Source: Bacteroidota bacterium | GTDB taxonomy: Bacteria; Bacteroidota; Bacteroidia; AKYH767-A; 2013-40CM-41-45 | Assembly: GCA_016721305.1 (NCBI GenBank) | Contig: JADKIH010000025.1 | Location: forward strand, 1 to 64,000 | Direction: 5' to 3' | Length of the DNA stretch: 64,000 nt | Part shown: positions 9,945-18,846 of the stretch, one piece after another | Layout: every line of letters starts with the position of its first letter | Numbering within the stretch: the stretch's first letter is position 1 | Notes under the pieces: generated by a model | The model's database searches: none | What the model saw: only the letters and a program-made list of their open reading frames with translations | Told to the model about the DNA's origin: nothing | Made by a program: the position numbers and the translations under genes

Positions 9945-12086
9945 TTAGTTGTATTTATCAGAGTCGTCTTTTTGCGAACCTACATTTATGAAAACACCGA
10001 AGAAGAAGAATCGAGGTGAGGGAGCACCTACTTCGTATCGATGAGAGCCATCGCTTGAATAATTATAGGTAAACACATTTTTAATACCAGGCACATTGTT
10101 AATTGAGAATACCAAAACGGTAAATGATTTTCCGATTGACGTGAGATACGTCAAGTTCAGACTCAGATTATGAAAATCGCGCGTGCGGTCGCCGAGGAAA
10201 TTAGGATTGTTCGGATTATAATATGGCCGGCCGCTACTGTAGGCATAAGTAATGCTTGGCGCAAAACTGATTTTCGGGAAGAAGTATTTGAACACAACGG
10301 AAGCTGTATGCTTCGGCGCAAACGTTGGTGTAGCTTCAACCGGAAAATCGCGGTAGAGACGTTTGGTGTCGAGATACGAATACGACAACCAGAAATCGCC
10401 ACGGCTAAATGTTTTCTTGTCGCGGTAAAAGAATTCAAATCCCTGTGCATAACCACTTCCTGTATTTCCGGGAGTTAATTTTCCTTCAAGCGTAGGAAGG
10501 AAAAATAATTTCGAGTAATCTTTATAATAAGCTTCTACACGGAATGTACGCTTCTCAGTTACCTCCTGAAAGTTGAGAATGTAATGAGTTGCCTTTTCGA
10601 ATTTGAATTCTGTTGATTTATAAGAGAGCAGATAATTTTTATCAGGCACCTGATAGAAATCGCCGTATCCGAACGACACCTGACTGAATTCTCCTGTTTT
10701 GTATGCAAGCGATACACGCTGAGCCAAATTCATTTTGTTGATGGCGGCTGAATTTTCCGCACGCAATCCCACGCGACCAACCAGTTTACTAGTTACATAG
10801 ATATCGGCTTCCGCAAAACCTGCGGCGTAATCCTCTTTGAAGAGCGAATTGTAAACTGCTGTTTCATCGTTCACCTTTTGGTATTCACCACCGAAGCGAA
10901 TGATTGACAGCTGACCGATACCGTGCGAAACGCTGGCGCGCGATTCGATCAAACTATTTGTATGCTTAACCGGATAAGAATTGAATTTAAAATTGTCGAG
11001 ATTATTGCTGTAAGAAATGGCCGCATTGAGTGTCCAGCTTTTGAGAATAATTTCTTTGTAGCTCGCAGAAGAGTAGACATTCTGATTCTCCAGTTGAAAA
11101 TTGAATTTCTGAACGAGCAACGGGTCAGAAGTATCCGGCATTGCGAGTCCTAGATTATTCCATGAATAAGAAACGAAAGCCTTGAGCATTCCCGTCTTCG
11201 AAGTTTTATGACGGAACATCAGCGAACCATTTGCTGCTCGAGGTGTGTTAATCCAATCACGATTTTGAGAGACGAGAGAAAAATACGGCCCCAGATCATT
11301 GTAGCCTCCGAAAGCAGCGAGAGAAGTATTTTTCCATCGTTTAATTTTTCCGAGACTAACACCCACACTCATCACACCGATATTGAGAGACGACTCATCA
11401 GGCAGATCCTGTGATTCAAGAATTAATACCGACGACATGGCTTGTCCATACTGCGCTGAATAACCACCCGAGCTGAAAGCCGTTCCTTTAAACATGAATG
11501 GCGAGAAGCGGCCACGTTGCGGAACATCGGGAACAGAAGTGAAATAAGGATTATCGACGAGTAAACCATCGATATAAGTTTTTGCTTCGCTTGCATCACC
11601 TCCGCGAACAAAGAGACCTTCCTTCTCACCTACTTGCGCTGTTCCCGGCAAAGTTTGAAGAGCACCGTAGATATCGCCTGAAGAACCGGCAGTGGTTACA
11701 ATATCGAGCGGACGAAGCATCACCATTTTCTTTTCATCACTTGCTTCGAACGCACCAGCTGCGATGGTAACTGTTTTGAGTTCGTTCACCGCCTCCTTCA
11801 TTGCGATGTTTACCGTATGCGTTTTGCCGTCAAGTAAGATCGGTTGTTCGAATGGAACGAATCCGAGGAAGGTAGCGGATAAAGTTTTCTGTCCGGTTTC
11901 TTCTGTCGTAAACGAATACTTGCCATCGTTATCTGAAGTAGTTCCATCGTAAGTATCCTTGATGAAAATATTTACCCCGGGAATCCCATGGCCGTCTTTG
12001 TCTTTTGCTACGCCGGTGATCGTCGTAGTTTGAGCCGCGGTGAGCAGGGCACTTAAGGTGAAAATGAGTGTGAAGAGCTTTCTCAT
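9945..12086 (-). CDS. TonB-dependent outer-membrane receptor
   Basis: 713 residues from the ATG at 12086 (MRKLFTLIFTLSALLTAAQ signal peptide); the 23 residues upstream in frame overlap the promoter and are excluded. Residues about 22-105 are a carboxypeptidase regulatory-like beta domain (GVAKDKDGHGIPGVNIFI). The plug follows (about 125-235; LQTLPGTAQ, EGLFVRGGDASEAKTYIDG), then a 22-strand barrel ending in an aromatic strand (FFFFGVFINVG). No SusD partner is next to it, so it is not a standard glycan locus; metal-chelate, cofactor or peptide uptake is possible. First gene of the operon to 8360. Confidence 0.9.
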   Translation of the reverse strand: MRKLFTLIFTLSALLTAAQTTTITGVAKDKDGHGIPGVNIFIKDTYDGTTSDNDGKYSFTTEETGQKTLSATFLGFVPFEQPILLDGKTHTVNIAMKEAVNELKTVTIAAGAFEASDEKKMVMLRPLDIVTTAGSSGDIYGALQTLPGTAQVGEKEGLFVRGGDASEAKTYIDGLLVDNPYFTSVPDVPQRGRFSPFMFKGTAFSSGGYSAQYGQAMSSVLILESQDLPDESSLNIGVMSVGVSLGKIKRWKNTSLAAFGGYNDLGPYFSLVSQNRDWINTPRAANGSLMFRHKTSKTGMLKAFVSYSWNNLGLAMPDTSDPLLVQKFNFQLENQNVYSSASYKEIILKSWTLNAAISYSNNLDNFKFNSYPVKHTNSLIESRASVSHGIGQLSIIRFGGEYQKVNDETAVYNSLFKEDYAAGFAEADIYVTSKLVGRVGLRAENSAAINKMNLAQRVSLAYKTGEFSQVSFGYGDFYQVPDKNYLLSYKSTEFKFEKATHYILNFQEVTEKRTFRVEAYYKDYSKLFFLPTLEGKLTPGNTGSGYAQGFEFFYRDKKTFSRGDFWLSYSYLDTKRLYRDFPVEATPTFAPKHTASVVFKYFFPKISFAPSITYAYSSGRPYYNPNNPNFLGDRTRDFHNLSLNLTYLTSIGKSFTVLVFSINNVPGIKNVFTYNYSSDGSHRYEVGAPSPRFFFFGVFINVGSQKDDSDKYN

Positions 12087-12105
12087 AATGTGTAGTATGA
12101 TGAGG

Positions 12106-12113
12106 CAAACGTA
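12106..12113 (-). promoter_or_regulatory. -7 box TACGTTTG of the TonB receptor operon
   Basis: On the minus strand TACGTTTG lies 19 bases before the ATG at 12086, with a TTTG 20 bases further upstream. Both spacing and sequence fit the Bacteroidota TTG/TAnnTTTG promoter. Confidence 0.55.
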
Positions 12114-12224
12114 AAGTAGTTTACAATATAAACCAAATATTTTCAATGAATACACGCATTAGTAGCTGGTAATGAGGCAATTAAATTTTATGCGGCTGCG
12201 TGGGAATTCCCTTTTTACCACAAG

Positions 12225-12281
12225 AACACAAGTGCCACAAGGAATCACGAGAGTCTTGTGATTCCTTGTGGCACTTGTGTT
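12225..12281. terminator. 24-bp perfect hairpin downstream of kynA
   Basis: 12225-12248 and 12258-12281 are perfect reverse complements around a 9-base loop. The sequence is built on words like ACACAAGTGCCACAAGG. It lies 37 bases after the kynA stop on the minus strand. A short GC hairpin (GCCCGCC/GGCGGG) follows at about 12286-12301. Confidence 0.65.
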
Positions 12282-12318
12282 GCTTGCCCGCCGGGGCGGG
12301 TGGTAAATTTTCGCCTAA

Positions 12319-13278
12319 CTAAGAAAGCCCGAATACTTCCCTAGCCACCCAGCTCTTCCCCCACTCCTCCACATCATGTTCATTCCACAACTCCGGGAAG
12401 AAAATACGTTTCTGGAAGCGCGGTGGTAAATACTTCTGCCAGTTTGTTCCGCCGGTAGCTTTGATATCCTCAGGATCTTTTTGGAGATAGCGAACGGCAG
12501 ATTTATAATGACTGAGAGGCCAGTTGACATTGACGTTCACATCGAGCAGTTTCATGAGAGCGATAAGCTTTTCATTTTTCTGATCGGCTTCCGGCAATTT
12601 TTTATAGAGGGCCCAAAGATTTGTATGCTGTACTTTTTCTGCGAGCGTAATTAATGATTCCGAGTATTTTCCTTCGAACTGTTCGAGCGTAAGAGTTTTC
12701 TTTCCGCTGGCCAGTTCAGTTGCACCGGCTTTCCAGTAGATGAATTCGAACATATCGCGAATATTCGACTGCGCGTTGAATTTTTCGCGTTGATCTTTTG
12801 CGACAAGGCGAATAAAATCCGTCGACCATATTTCGATCATTCGATATTGCGCACTTTGAAAACCACTGGCAGGAAGCAAGCTCATTCGGAATTTCAGGAA
12901 TTGTTCATGTTCCATTCCCGTTACCATGATTTCAAAAGAGCGAACCAGATTTTCGAAGTAAGAATTGATTCGTCCCAATCGGGAAATCATAAATTTTGCA
13001 TCGAGAGCTTTGTGAGTTGCCATCTGATTGAACTCATGCAAAGAGAGCTTGAAATACAATTCCGTAATTTGATGATACATGATAAAAATTTCCTCATCAG
13101 GAAAACTCGTCTTCGGATTTTGAAGAGAGAGTAATGTATCGACATGCACATAATCCCAGTAAGTGAGATAATCGGCGTAAAGAAGTCCATCGAGATACGA
13201 CAGGAGATCTTGTCCCATCACATTATATTTCTTCTCGAGTTCTTCGATTCGTTTAACGACTTCAGGTTTGAGTTCCAT
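12319..13278 (-). CDS. kynA: tryptophan 2,3-dioxygenase
   Basis: 319 residues from the ATG at 13278 (MELKPEVVKRIEELEKKY). The heme enzyme opens the indole ring of tryptophan to N-formylkynurenine, the first step of the kynurenine path to NAD or to catabolism. Visible family features: FIMYHQITELYFKLSLHEF (active-site helix with the conserved His), SHYKSAVRYLQ with the proximal heme His, and ATGGTNWQKYLPP, the substrate loop. Length is normal for a bacterial TDO. No other kynurenine gene is near; the glutaryl-CoA dehydrogenase at 56839 could take part in a full tryptophan or lysine breakdown route, but that is inferred. Stands alone between two terminators. Confidence 0.93.
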   Translation of the reverse strand: MELKPEVVKRIEELEKKYNVMGQDLLSYLDGLLYADYLTYWDYVHVDTLLSLQNPKTSFPDEEIFIMYHQITELYFKLSLHEFNQMATHKALDAKFMISRLGRINSYFENLVRSFEIMVTGMEHEQFLKFRMSLLPASGFQSAQYRMIEIWSTDFIRLVAKDQREKFNAQSNIRDMFEFIYWKAGATELASGKKTLTLEQFEGKYSESLITLAEKVQHTNLWALYKKLPEADQKNEKLIALMKLLDVNVNVNWPLSHYKSAVRYLQKDPEDIKATGGTNWQKYLPPRFQKRIFFPELWNEHDVEEWGKSWVAREVFGLS

Positions 13279-13329
13279 GGCGGTAATTTCGGAAAAGATT
13301 ATGAAATGGGGGGTGATATTTGGCAAAAT

Positions 13330-13362
13330 AAAAGCCCTTCCGGTTTTAGTGGAGGGGCTTTT
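13330..13362 (-). terminator. terminator-like hairpin
   Basis: Arms 13330-13341 and 13351-13362 pair over 12 positions with one G-T wobble. Read on the minus strand it ends in TTTTATTTTG. It lies after the DUF3108 gene and 52 bases before kynA, so it separates the two units. Confidence 0.6.
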
Positions 13363-13374
13363 GAAGGGGAATTT

Positions 13375-13460
13375 GTTTCCCGCAGATGGCGCAGAAATTT
13401 CGCTGAAATCGCTGATACTCTTGTAGTTTTCTTGTGGGCCTTGTGAACTTGTGGTGAAAA
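13375..13460. repeat. TTTGTTTCCCGCAG-family repeat copy
   Basis: TTTGTTTCCCGCAG at about 13377-13390 is followed by degenerate GCGCAGAAATTTCGC words and a CTTGTGGGCCTTGTG run. It is the same family as the copies at 3941-3966, 55448-55540 and 58107-58270, here in plus orientation. Confidence 0.6.
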
Positions 13461-13473
13461 AAGTTTCCCACGG

Positions 13474-13502
13474 AAAAAACGGAAAGTTGTTTACCGTTTT
13501 TT
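13474..13502 (-). terminator. terminator of the DUF3108 gene
   Basis: A 9-bp stem (13474-13482 with 13494-13502, AAAAAACGG/CCGTTTTTT) starts 9 bases after the stop at 13512. The T run makes it work in either direction. Confidence 0.7.
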
Positions 13503-13511
13503 AGACCTACA

Positions 13512-14306
13512 TCATTTCACGATTGCGGGAGCGTTGGCGAGGCCGGAGTAATCGACGAGATCCATTTTGATAGAGCCGATGAGGATATTGGTTTGAACGC
13601 GGACAGGAATTTTGTTACCGTCGTCGCTTACCCAGACCGTCATGTCTTCCTGATCTTTGAAGACACGTCCTTGTTGGAGCATTGGACGGAGAACGATGCA
13701 ACGGAAAGTTCCTTTTTTACTTTTTATATTTTCACGACCAAGGAATTTCAGGTTGAGAGGAAAAACCTTGTCGTCGAGATATCCATTGATCTCAAAGATG
13801 TCGCCCACTTTAGCATTGGCGAAATCGAGAGTACGTGCATAGTAGAAAGCAGAGATTAAATCCTGTGTGTTATCGGGAACTGAAATTGTTGCCTTCTCGC
13901 TTTTTGCTGAGTCTTGAAAATGATTGAAGCTTACATTTTGATTGATGATGTAGCCACCTTCGTTTACTCGGCGAATAAACAACCAAGGCACCATTGCATT
14001 TTTATCGACAACACTTTCGTAGCGGTCGCGCACTTTGAAAAACCAATCGAAAGCACCAACCGATTTTCCGGAGCCGATCACATGATAACATTCGCGGCCA
14101 CCGAGATTTGTCATTTCGGATTGTACTTCGAGTTTAGCTTCGCCGGCATCTAAGATTCCGTAGTGTACACGGAAAGTCAGCGATTCGCCCGGCTTGAAAG
14201 CCACATTACTTATTGAACGGAGACTATTGTTCTGCGGATAATCGAAACTTCGTGTGGGAGAAGTTGCGAGCAGGAAGATGGAGAGAAAAAAGGCTTTTAT
14301 TTTCAT
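13512..14306 (-). CDS. DUF3108 periplasmic protein
   Basis: 264 residues from the ATG at 14306 (signal peptide MKIKAFFLSIFLLATSPTRS). The body has the DUF3108 pattern: FKPGESLTFRVHYGILDAGEA near the start, the central GKSVGAFDWFFKVRDRYES, and VWVSDDGNKIPVRVQ near the end. The family is a periplasmic or outer-membrane-facing beta protein of unknown activity, common in Bacteroidota. It is a single gene with its own terminator. About 320 bases upstream carry no gene. Confidence 0.85.
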   Translation of the reverse strand: MKIKAFFLSIFLLATSPTRSFDYPQNNSLRSISNVAFKPGESLTFRVHYGILDAGEAKLEVQSEMTNLGGRECYHVIGSGKSVGAFDWFFKVRDRYESVVDKNAMVPWLFIRRVNEGGYIINQNVSFNHFQDSAKSEKATISVPDNTQDLISAFYYARTLDFANAKVGDIFEINGYLDDKVFPLNLKFLGRENIKSKKGTFRCIVLRPMLQQGRVFKDQEDMTVWVSDDGNKIPVRVQTNILIGSIKMDLVDYSGLANAPAIVK

Positions 14307-14576
14307 GACCGTCGGTTTTGCAAACACTGTTCCAAAGCCGTAATTGTGAGTATGAAAGGTACTAAGTATTTATAACTGATTGGTTTTAAAACACGAATTT
14401 ACGGTTATTCGAAGCACAATAGGTAACTCTAAGTTTTAATTTTATTTACGAGGCAGGGCTTAAAGTCTGATTCTTTCAATTTGTTGTCATGTGGTCGTCT
14501 GTCTGCCATAAGGATTTAAGGCCGTGCTCCAGGCGAGAGGTGGCTAAAACTTTTTCCTTGGATGTATAGAAACAAA
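14307..14576. other. intergenic stretch with no recognised feature
   Basis: About 270 bases without a credible reading frame or repeat array. It must contain the promoter of the DUF3108 gene, but I could not find a convincing TAnnTTTG box. I looked for a tRNA or small RNA cloverleaf and saw none. Confidence 0.4.
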
Positions 14577-14610
14577 AAAGCGGCTGATAATTAACGTTAT
14601 CAGCCGCTTT
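14577..14610 (-). terminator. terminator of scpB
   Basis: A 14-bp perfect stem (14577-14590 with 14597-14610, AAAGCGGCTGATAA) around a 6-base loop, 18 bases after the scpB stop. On the minus strand it is followed by TTT. Confidence 0.8.
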
Positions 14611-14627
14611 CTATTGAAGTAATATGA

Positions 14628-15536
14628 TTATTCTTCGGAGGTGTCTTTCTTGATTTCTGCGTCTTCGTCGCTCGAAGCTTCGATATTCGACTGATTTTCG
14701 AGGTAAATTGCTTTACGATCAGGGATATTCATTCCTTCTTCGGCGTTTACGAGATCAGTTACGTTCTCGTCAGTCTCGTTTGACATCTCATTTTCAGAGC
14801 CAAAATCGGCAGCCGGATTTTCGTTATCGCTGAATTCGTTGATCGTAACTTCTTCTGAAGACATTTCGATATTCTCCGTTGTTTCGGCAGAAATTTCTTC
14901 CGGAGAAAGAGTAACACCTTCACCGTCGCGGTCTAATTGCTCAGCGCCATCAGGCACTACATCGAATGCATCCGACAATTCGCTTGAAGTACCGATTTCA
15001 TTTTGTTCAACATGGAGATCTTTCAATTGCGGCAAGTCTTTTACCGACTTGATACCGAAGTAATCCATGAACAATTTGCTCGTACTGTATAATACAGGAC
15101 GACCCGGACCATCGCTCTTTCCTGAGATTTCAATCAGTTCTTTTTCCAGCAATTTATGAATCGCATAATCACAGCTTACACCACGAATATGCTCGATTTC
15201 AGACTTAGCAATAGGCTGACGGTAAGCAATAATAGCAAGCGTCTCCATCTGAGAAACCGAAAGTTTCTTCTTCGCTTTATGCTGAATGAGGGCGCTAACG
15301 GTAGGGTAAAACTGCTTCTTTGTGAGAAACTGGTACCCTTCTGAAATTTCGACCAATTCAAAGGCGAAATCTTCGGAAGTATACTTTGCTTTGATGCCTT
15401 CAATGGCATCAATCATTTCTTCATCCGTCAGTTCCCAATCAAAAGAGATCTTCAAAGAAGCAGCGATTTCATCGAGGGAAATACACTGTTCTGAGCAGAA
15501 AATGAGGGCTTCTATCTGTTGTTTCAATAATTCCAT
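14628..15536 (-). CDS. scpB: segregation and condensation protein B with acidic tail
   Basis: 302 residues. Residues 1-180 are the ScpB double winged-helix core (QQIEALIFCSEQCISLDEI; METLAIIAYRQPIAKSEIEHIRGV; GRPVLYSTSKLFMDYFGI). ScpB joins ScpA and SMC in the condensin complex that organises and segregates the chromosome. Residues about 185-302 are a low-complexity acidic tail rich in E, D, S and N, longer than in most bacteria but common in Bacteroidota ScpB. Start is the ATG at 15536 with a -7 box 51 bases upstream. Ends at a strong terminator. Confidence 0.92.
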   Translation of the reverse strand: MELLKQQIEALIFCSEQCISLDEIAASLKISFDWELTDEEMIDAIEGIKAKYTSEDFAFELVEISEGYQFLTKKQFYPTVSALIQHKAKKKLSVSQMETLAIIAYRQPIAKSEIEHIRGVSCDYAIHKLLEKELIEISGKSDGPGRPVLYSTSKLFMDYFGIKSVKDLPQLKDLHVEQNEIGTSSELSDAFDVVPDGAEQLDRDGEGVTLSPEEISAETTENIEMSSEEVTINEFSDNENPAADFGSENEMSNETDENVTDLVNAEEGMNIPDRKAIYLENQSNIEASSDEDAEIKKDTSEE

Positions 15537-15586
15537 TTCAAATCTTCAATTTCAGACGCGAATATTGAATTAATAAAGGCTTTATG

Positions 15587-15594
15587 CAAAAATA
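15587..15594 (-). promoter_or_regulatory. -7 box TATTTTTG of scpB
   Basis: On the minus strand TATTTTTG matches the TAnnTTTG consensus and lies 51 bases before the scpB ATG. A clear -33 element was not found. Confidence 0.45.
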
Positions 15595-15631
15595 GTTGTT
15601 GACAAATTGTGAAAAAGTTGGTTTTGTGGGT

Positions 15632-15699
15632 TTTGCGGGATATGGGATATGGTAGGGACACGATGCATCGTGTCCCTACCATATCCCATATCCCGCAAA
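15632..15699. repeat. 68-bp perfect palindrome with no spacer
   Basis: 34 bases (15632-15665) followed directly by their exact reverse complement (15666-15699). The centre is CGATGCATCG, flanked by GTAGGGACA and ATATCCCATATCCC words. It starts 11 bases after the leuS stop on the minus strand and would form a very stable hairpin in RNA or a cruciform in DNA. Confidence 0.9.
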
Positions 15700-15709
15700 C
15701 GCTATAATC

Positions 15710-18478
15710 TTACAATACAATATTCACAATCCGTCCCGGCACCACAATAATCTTCTTCACCGGCTGACCGCTGAGGAGTTTTTTTACTTCTTCGGAATTG
15801 AGGACTTCGCGTTCGATTTCTTCTTTCGTAAAGGCAAGAGAGAGGGCTATGTTGAGTCGGGTTTTACCGTTGACAGAGATCGGATAAGCGAATTCAGATT
15901 CGACCAAATACTCTTCTTTCCATTGCGGGAAAGTAGCTTTGGTAATACTTTCTTTATGTCCGAGTTGTGACCATAATTCTTCGGCAATGTGCGGAGCGTA
16001 TGGTGACACAATGATTGCGAGTGGTTCGAGAATCGCGCGCTTGTTACATTTCAAATCGGTGAGTTCATTTACGCAAATCATAAACGTACTTACAGAGGTA
16101 TTAAACGAAAAGCGTTCCATATCCTCTTCGACTTTGCGAATGGTTTTATGTAATGCTTTGAATTCGGCCTTCGATGGTTCGTCGTTCGACACTTCCCAAA
16201 CTAAATCTCTTCCGTCGAGCTTGTGATATAATTTCCACAACTTACGAATGAAGCCTGAGGTGCCGGAAATTCCATTTGTATTCCAAGGCTTCGACAATTC
16301 GAGTGGACCGAGGAACATTTTGTACAAGCGGAGACAATCGGCGCCGTATTTTGAAACCATGTCGTCAGGATTCACAACATTCCACCAGCGCTTCGACATT
16401 TTTTCTACTTCGGCACCGCAGATATATTTTCCGTCTTCAAGAATAAATTCAGCTGCGGCAAATTCTTCTCGCCATTTTTTAAACGCTTCGATATCGAGAA
16501 CATCGTTTTCGACAATATTCACATCGACGTGCAAATCTGTTACATCGTATTGCTTGCGTAAATTGTATGACACAAATTTGTTTGAGTCTTTTACACGATA
16601 CACAAAATTTGAACGACCCTGAATCATTCCCTGATTGATCAATTTCTTTGCAGGCTCATCGATGGCTATGAATCCGCGATCGTGCAGGAACTTTGTCCAG
16701 AAGCGAACATAGAGCAAGTGCCCTGTTGCGTGCTCGGCTCCACCCATATAGAGATCGACATCTTTCCAATAGTCGAGTGCTTGGTTTGATGCGAATGCAT
16801 TTTCATTTTTCGCATCCATATAACGAAGGAAGTACCACGAAGAACCTGCCCAGCCCGGCATCGTCGTTGTTTCGAGCGGATGTCCGTTGTATGACCAGTT
16901 TTTCGCACGTGCTAATGGCGGTTCGCCGTCTTCTGTCGGCAAGTATTTATCGACTTCCGGTAAAACAACAGGAAGATCTTTTGCTTCTACTAACTGAGGG
17001 ATTCCGTTTTTGTAATAAATCGGAATCGGTTCGCCCCAGTAACGCTGACGACCGAAGATGGCATCGCGTAAACGGTAATTTACTTTGCCTAAACCGAGTC
17101 CGCGCTTTTCAATTTCACCGATGGTTTTCTTGATGGCATCTTTTACATCGAGACCATTGAGAAAATCGGAGTTGATTAATTTACCTTCTTTAGCGTCGTA
17201 TGATTCTTCAGCGATATTTCCTCCCGCAACAACTTCGACAATTGGCAAATTGAAATGACGAGCAAAAGCATAATCGCGCGAGTCGTGTGCAGGAACAGCC
17301 ATGACGGCGCCTGTACCATAACCGGCAAGCACGTAGTCGCCAATCCAGATCGGAATTTTATTTCCAGAAAACGGATGAATCGAATACGAGCCGGTAAACA
17401 CACCGGTGATATTTTTCACTTCAGCCATACGTTCGCGTTCGCTACGATTTTTGGCTTCGGTTACGTATGCCATTACTTCGTTACGACGATCGCTCGTAGT
17501 GAGTTTTTCAACTAACTCATGCTCCGGAGCGATTGTCATATATGTAGCTCCGAAAATTGTATCAGGTCGTGTTGTGAAGATGAGCAAGCCTTCGTTCATT
17601 CCATCGATTTGGAAAGTAACTTCGGCACCATCGCTTCGACCGATCCAGTTGCGTTGTTGTTCTTTGAGTGAATCGCTCCAATCGATCACATCCAGTCCGT
17701 CGAGTAAACGCTGAGCATAAGCAGTGATGCGAAGACTCCATTGCTTCATCAATTTACGTTCGACCGGATGACCACCGCGTTCGGAGACACCGTCTTTCAC
17801 TTCTTCGTTGGCGAGAACGGTTCCTAAAGCAGGGCACCAGTTTACCGTTGCTTCGGAGATGAATGCAAGACGATAGTTCAATAAAATATCAGACTTCGTT
17901 TTTTCGTCGAAGCCATTCCATTCTGCAGCAGAAAAAATTCGTTCTTCCGAATTTGCTGCATTGACTTTTTGATTTCCTTCTTTTTCTAAGCGACTTATGA
18001 GCGAAGAAATTTCTTCTGCCTTTTTCGAATCGTTGTTATACCATGAGTTGAAGAGCAGAGAGAAAATCCACTGCGTCCATTTGTAATATTTCGGATCAGA
18101 AGTACGCACTTCTCTTTCCCAGTCGAACGAAAAGCCAATTTGATCCAACTGCTCACGATAGCGCGCGATATTTTGCGCCGTTGTTACAGCAGGATGCTGA
18201 CCCGTTTGAATTGCATATTGTTCAGCCGGCAAACCGAATTCATCGTATCCCATCGGATGCAGGACATTGAATCCCTTTAATCTTTTGTAGCGGGAAAAAA
18301 TATCAGATGCGATATATCCGAGCGGATGACCTACGTGCAATCCGGCTCCCGAAGGATACGGGAACATATCGAGCACATAGTATTTCGGTTTAGACTTGTC
18401 GATAGAGGCACGATACGTAGCGTTTGCACGCCAGTAGTCTTGCCATTTTTTTTCGGTTTCTGAGAAGTTGTATTCCAT
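15710..18478 (-). CDS. leuS: leucyl-tRNA synthetase
   Basis: 922 residues, a class I synthetase that charges tRNA-Leu. The HIGH-type motif is in PSGAGLHVGHPLGY (about residues 42-55), the editing domain has IFTTRPDTIFGATYM and AVPAHDSRDYAFA, and the KMSKS loop is EKMSKRWWNVVNPDD. Anticodon-binding and C-terminal domains are complete. An extra segment after YNNDSKK (about 150-190) matches the insertion known in Bacteroidota LeuRS. The start ATG at 18478 is only about 16 bases from a heptamer array that fills the leader, so the promoter must lie beyond or within it. Confidence 0.97.
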   Translation of the reverse strand: MEYNFSETEKKWQDYWRANATYRASIDKSKPKYYVLDMFPYPSGAGLHVGHPLGYIASDIFSRYKRLKGFNVLHPMGYDEFGLPAEQYAIQTGQHPAVTTAQNIARYREQLDQIGFSFDWEREVRTSDPKYYKWTQWIFSLLFNSWYNNDSKKAEEISSLISRLEKEGNQKVNAANSEERIFSAAEWNGFDEKTKSDILLNYRLAFISEATVNWCPALGTVLANEEVKDGVSERGGHPVERKLMKQWSLRITAYAQRLLDGLDVIDWSDSLKEQQRNWIGRSDGAEVTFQIDGMNEGLLIFTTRPDTIFGATYMTIAPEHELVEKLTTSDRRNEVMAYVTEAKNRSERERMAEVKNITGVFTGSYSIHPFSGNKIPIWIGDYVLAGYGTGAVMAVPAHDSRDYAFARHFNLPIVEVVAGGNIAEESYDAKEGKLINSDFLNGLDVKDAIKKTIGEIEKRGLGLGKVNYRLRDAIFGRQRYWGEPIPIYYKNGIPQLVEAKDLPVVLPEVDKYLPTEDGEPPLARAKNWSYNGHPLETTTMPGWAGSSWYFLRYMDAKNENAFASNQALDYWKDVDLYMGGAEHATGHLLYVRFWTKFLHDRGFIAIDEPAKKLINQGMIQGRSNFVYRVKDSNKFVSYNLRKQYDVTDLHVDVNIVENDVLDIEAFKKWREEFAAAEFILEDGKYICGAEVEKMSKRWWNVVNPDDMVSKYGADCLRLYKMFLGPLELSKPWNTNGISGTSGFIRKLWKLYHKLDGRDLVWEVSNDEPSKAEFKALHKTIRKVEEDMERFSFNTSVSTFMICVNELTDLKCNKRAILEPLAIIVSPYAPHIAEELWSQLGHKESITKATFPQWKEEYLVESEFAYPISVNGKTRLNIALSLAFTKEEIEREVLNSEEVKKLLSGQPVKKIIVVPGRIVNIVL

Positions 18479-18494
18479 TGGGCGTATTGCGGCG

Positions 18495-18713
18495 GTTCGG
18501 GTTGCGGGTTACGAGTTGCGGGTTACGGGTTACGAGTTGCGGGTTGCGAGTTGCGAGTTGCGAGTTGCGGGTTACGAGTTGCGGGTTGCGAGTTGCGGGT
18601 TACGGGTTGCGACAGGCTCAGCCGACGGGTTACGAAAACCAATCGGCTACCTAAACCCAATATTCAATATTCAATTTTCAATATTAAATATTAAATATTC
18701 AATCCCCTCGGGC
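18495..18713. repeat. GTTGCGG/GTTACGG heptamer array followed by AATATTC heptamers
   Basis: About 19 direct copies of GTTGCGG, GTTACGG and GTTGCGA variants occupy 18495-18634, all in one orientation. A second array of six AATATTC/AATATTA heptamers follows at about 18659-18708. Unlike most arrays here it lies 5' of its neighbours, between the divergent leuS and ftsX. The gap 18714-18846 has no gene. Confidence 0.85.
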
Positions 18714-18846
18714 AACTAACACGCGAATGTAGAAAAATAAGACGAAAGCATCATTTTAACGACGGTAATCCCCGCTTTCTTTTTATACTTTCGTTCCCAC
18801 ACAATTATACCATTCCCAAATTAATATTGGGGAAAGGGAGGGTCTT

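Noticed and set aside
14400..14570. tRNA or small RNA gene in the gap before scpB's terminator
   Set aside because: I could not draw a cloverleaf or a stable conserved fold; nothing supports a gene.
18495..18634. CRISPR array
   Set aside because: Units are 7 bases with no spacers, no 24-36 base repeat and no cas gene anywhere in the window.
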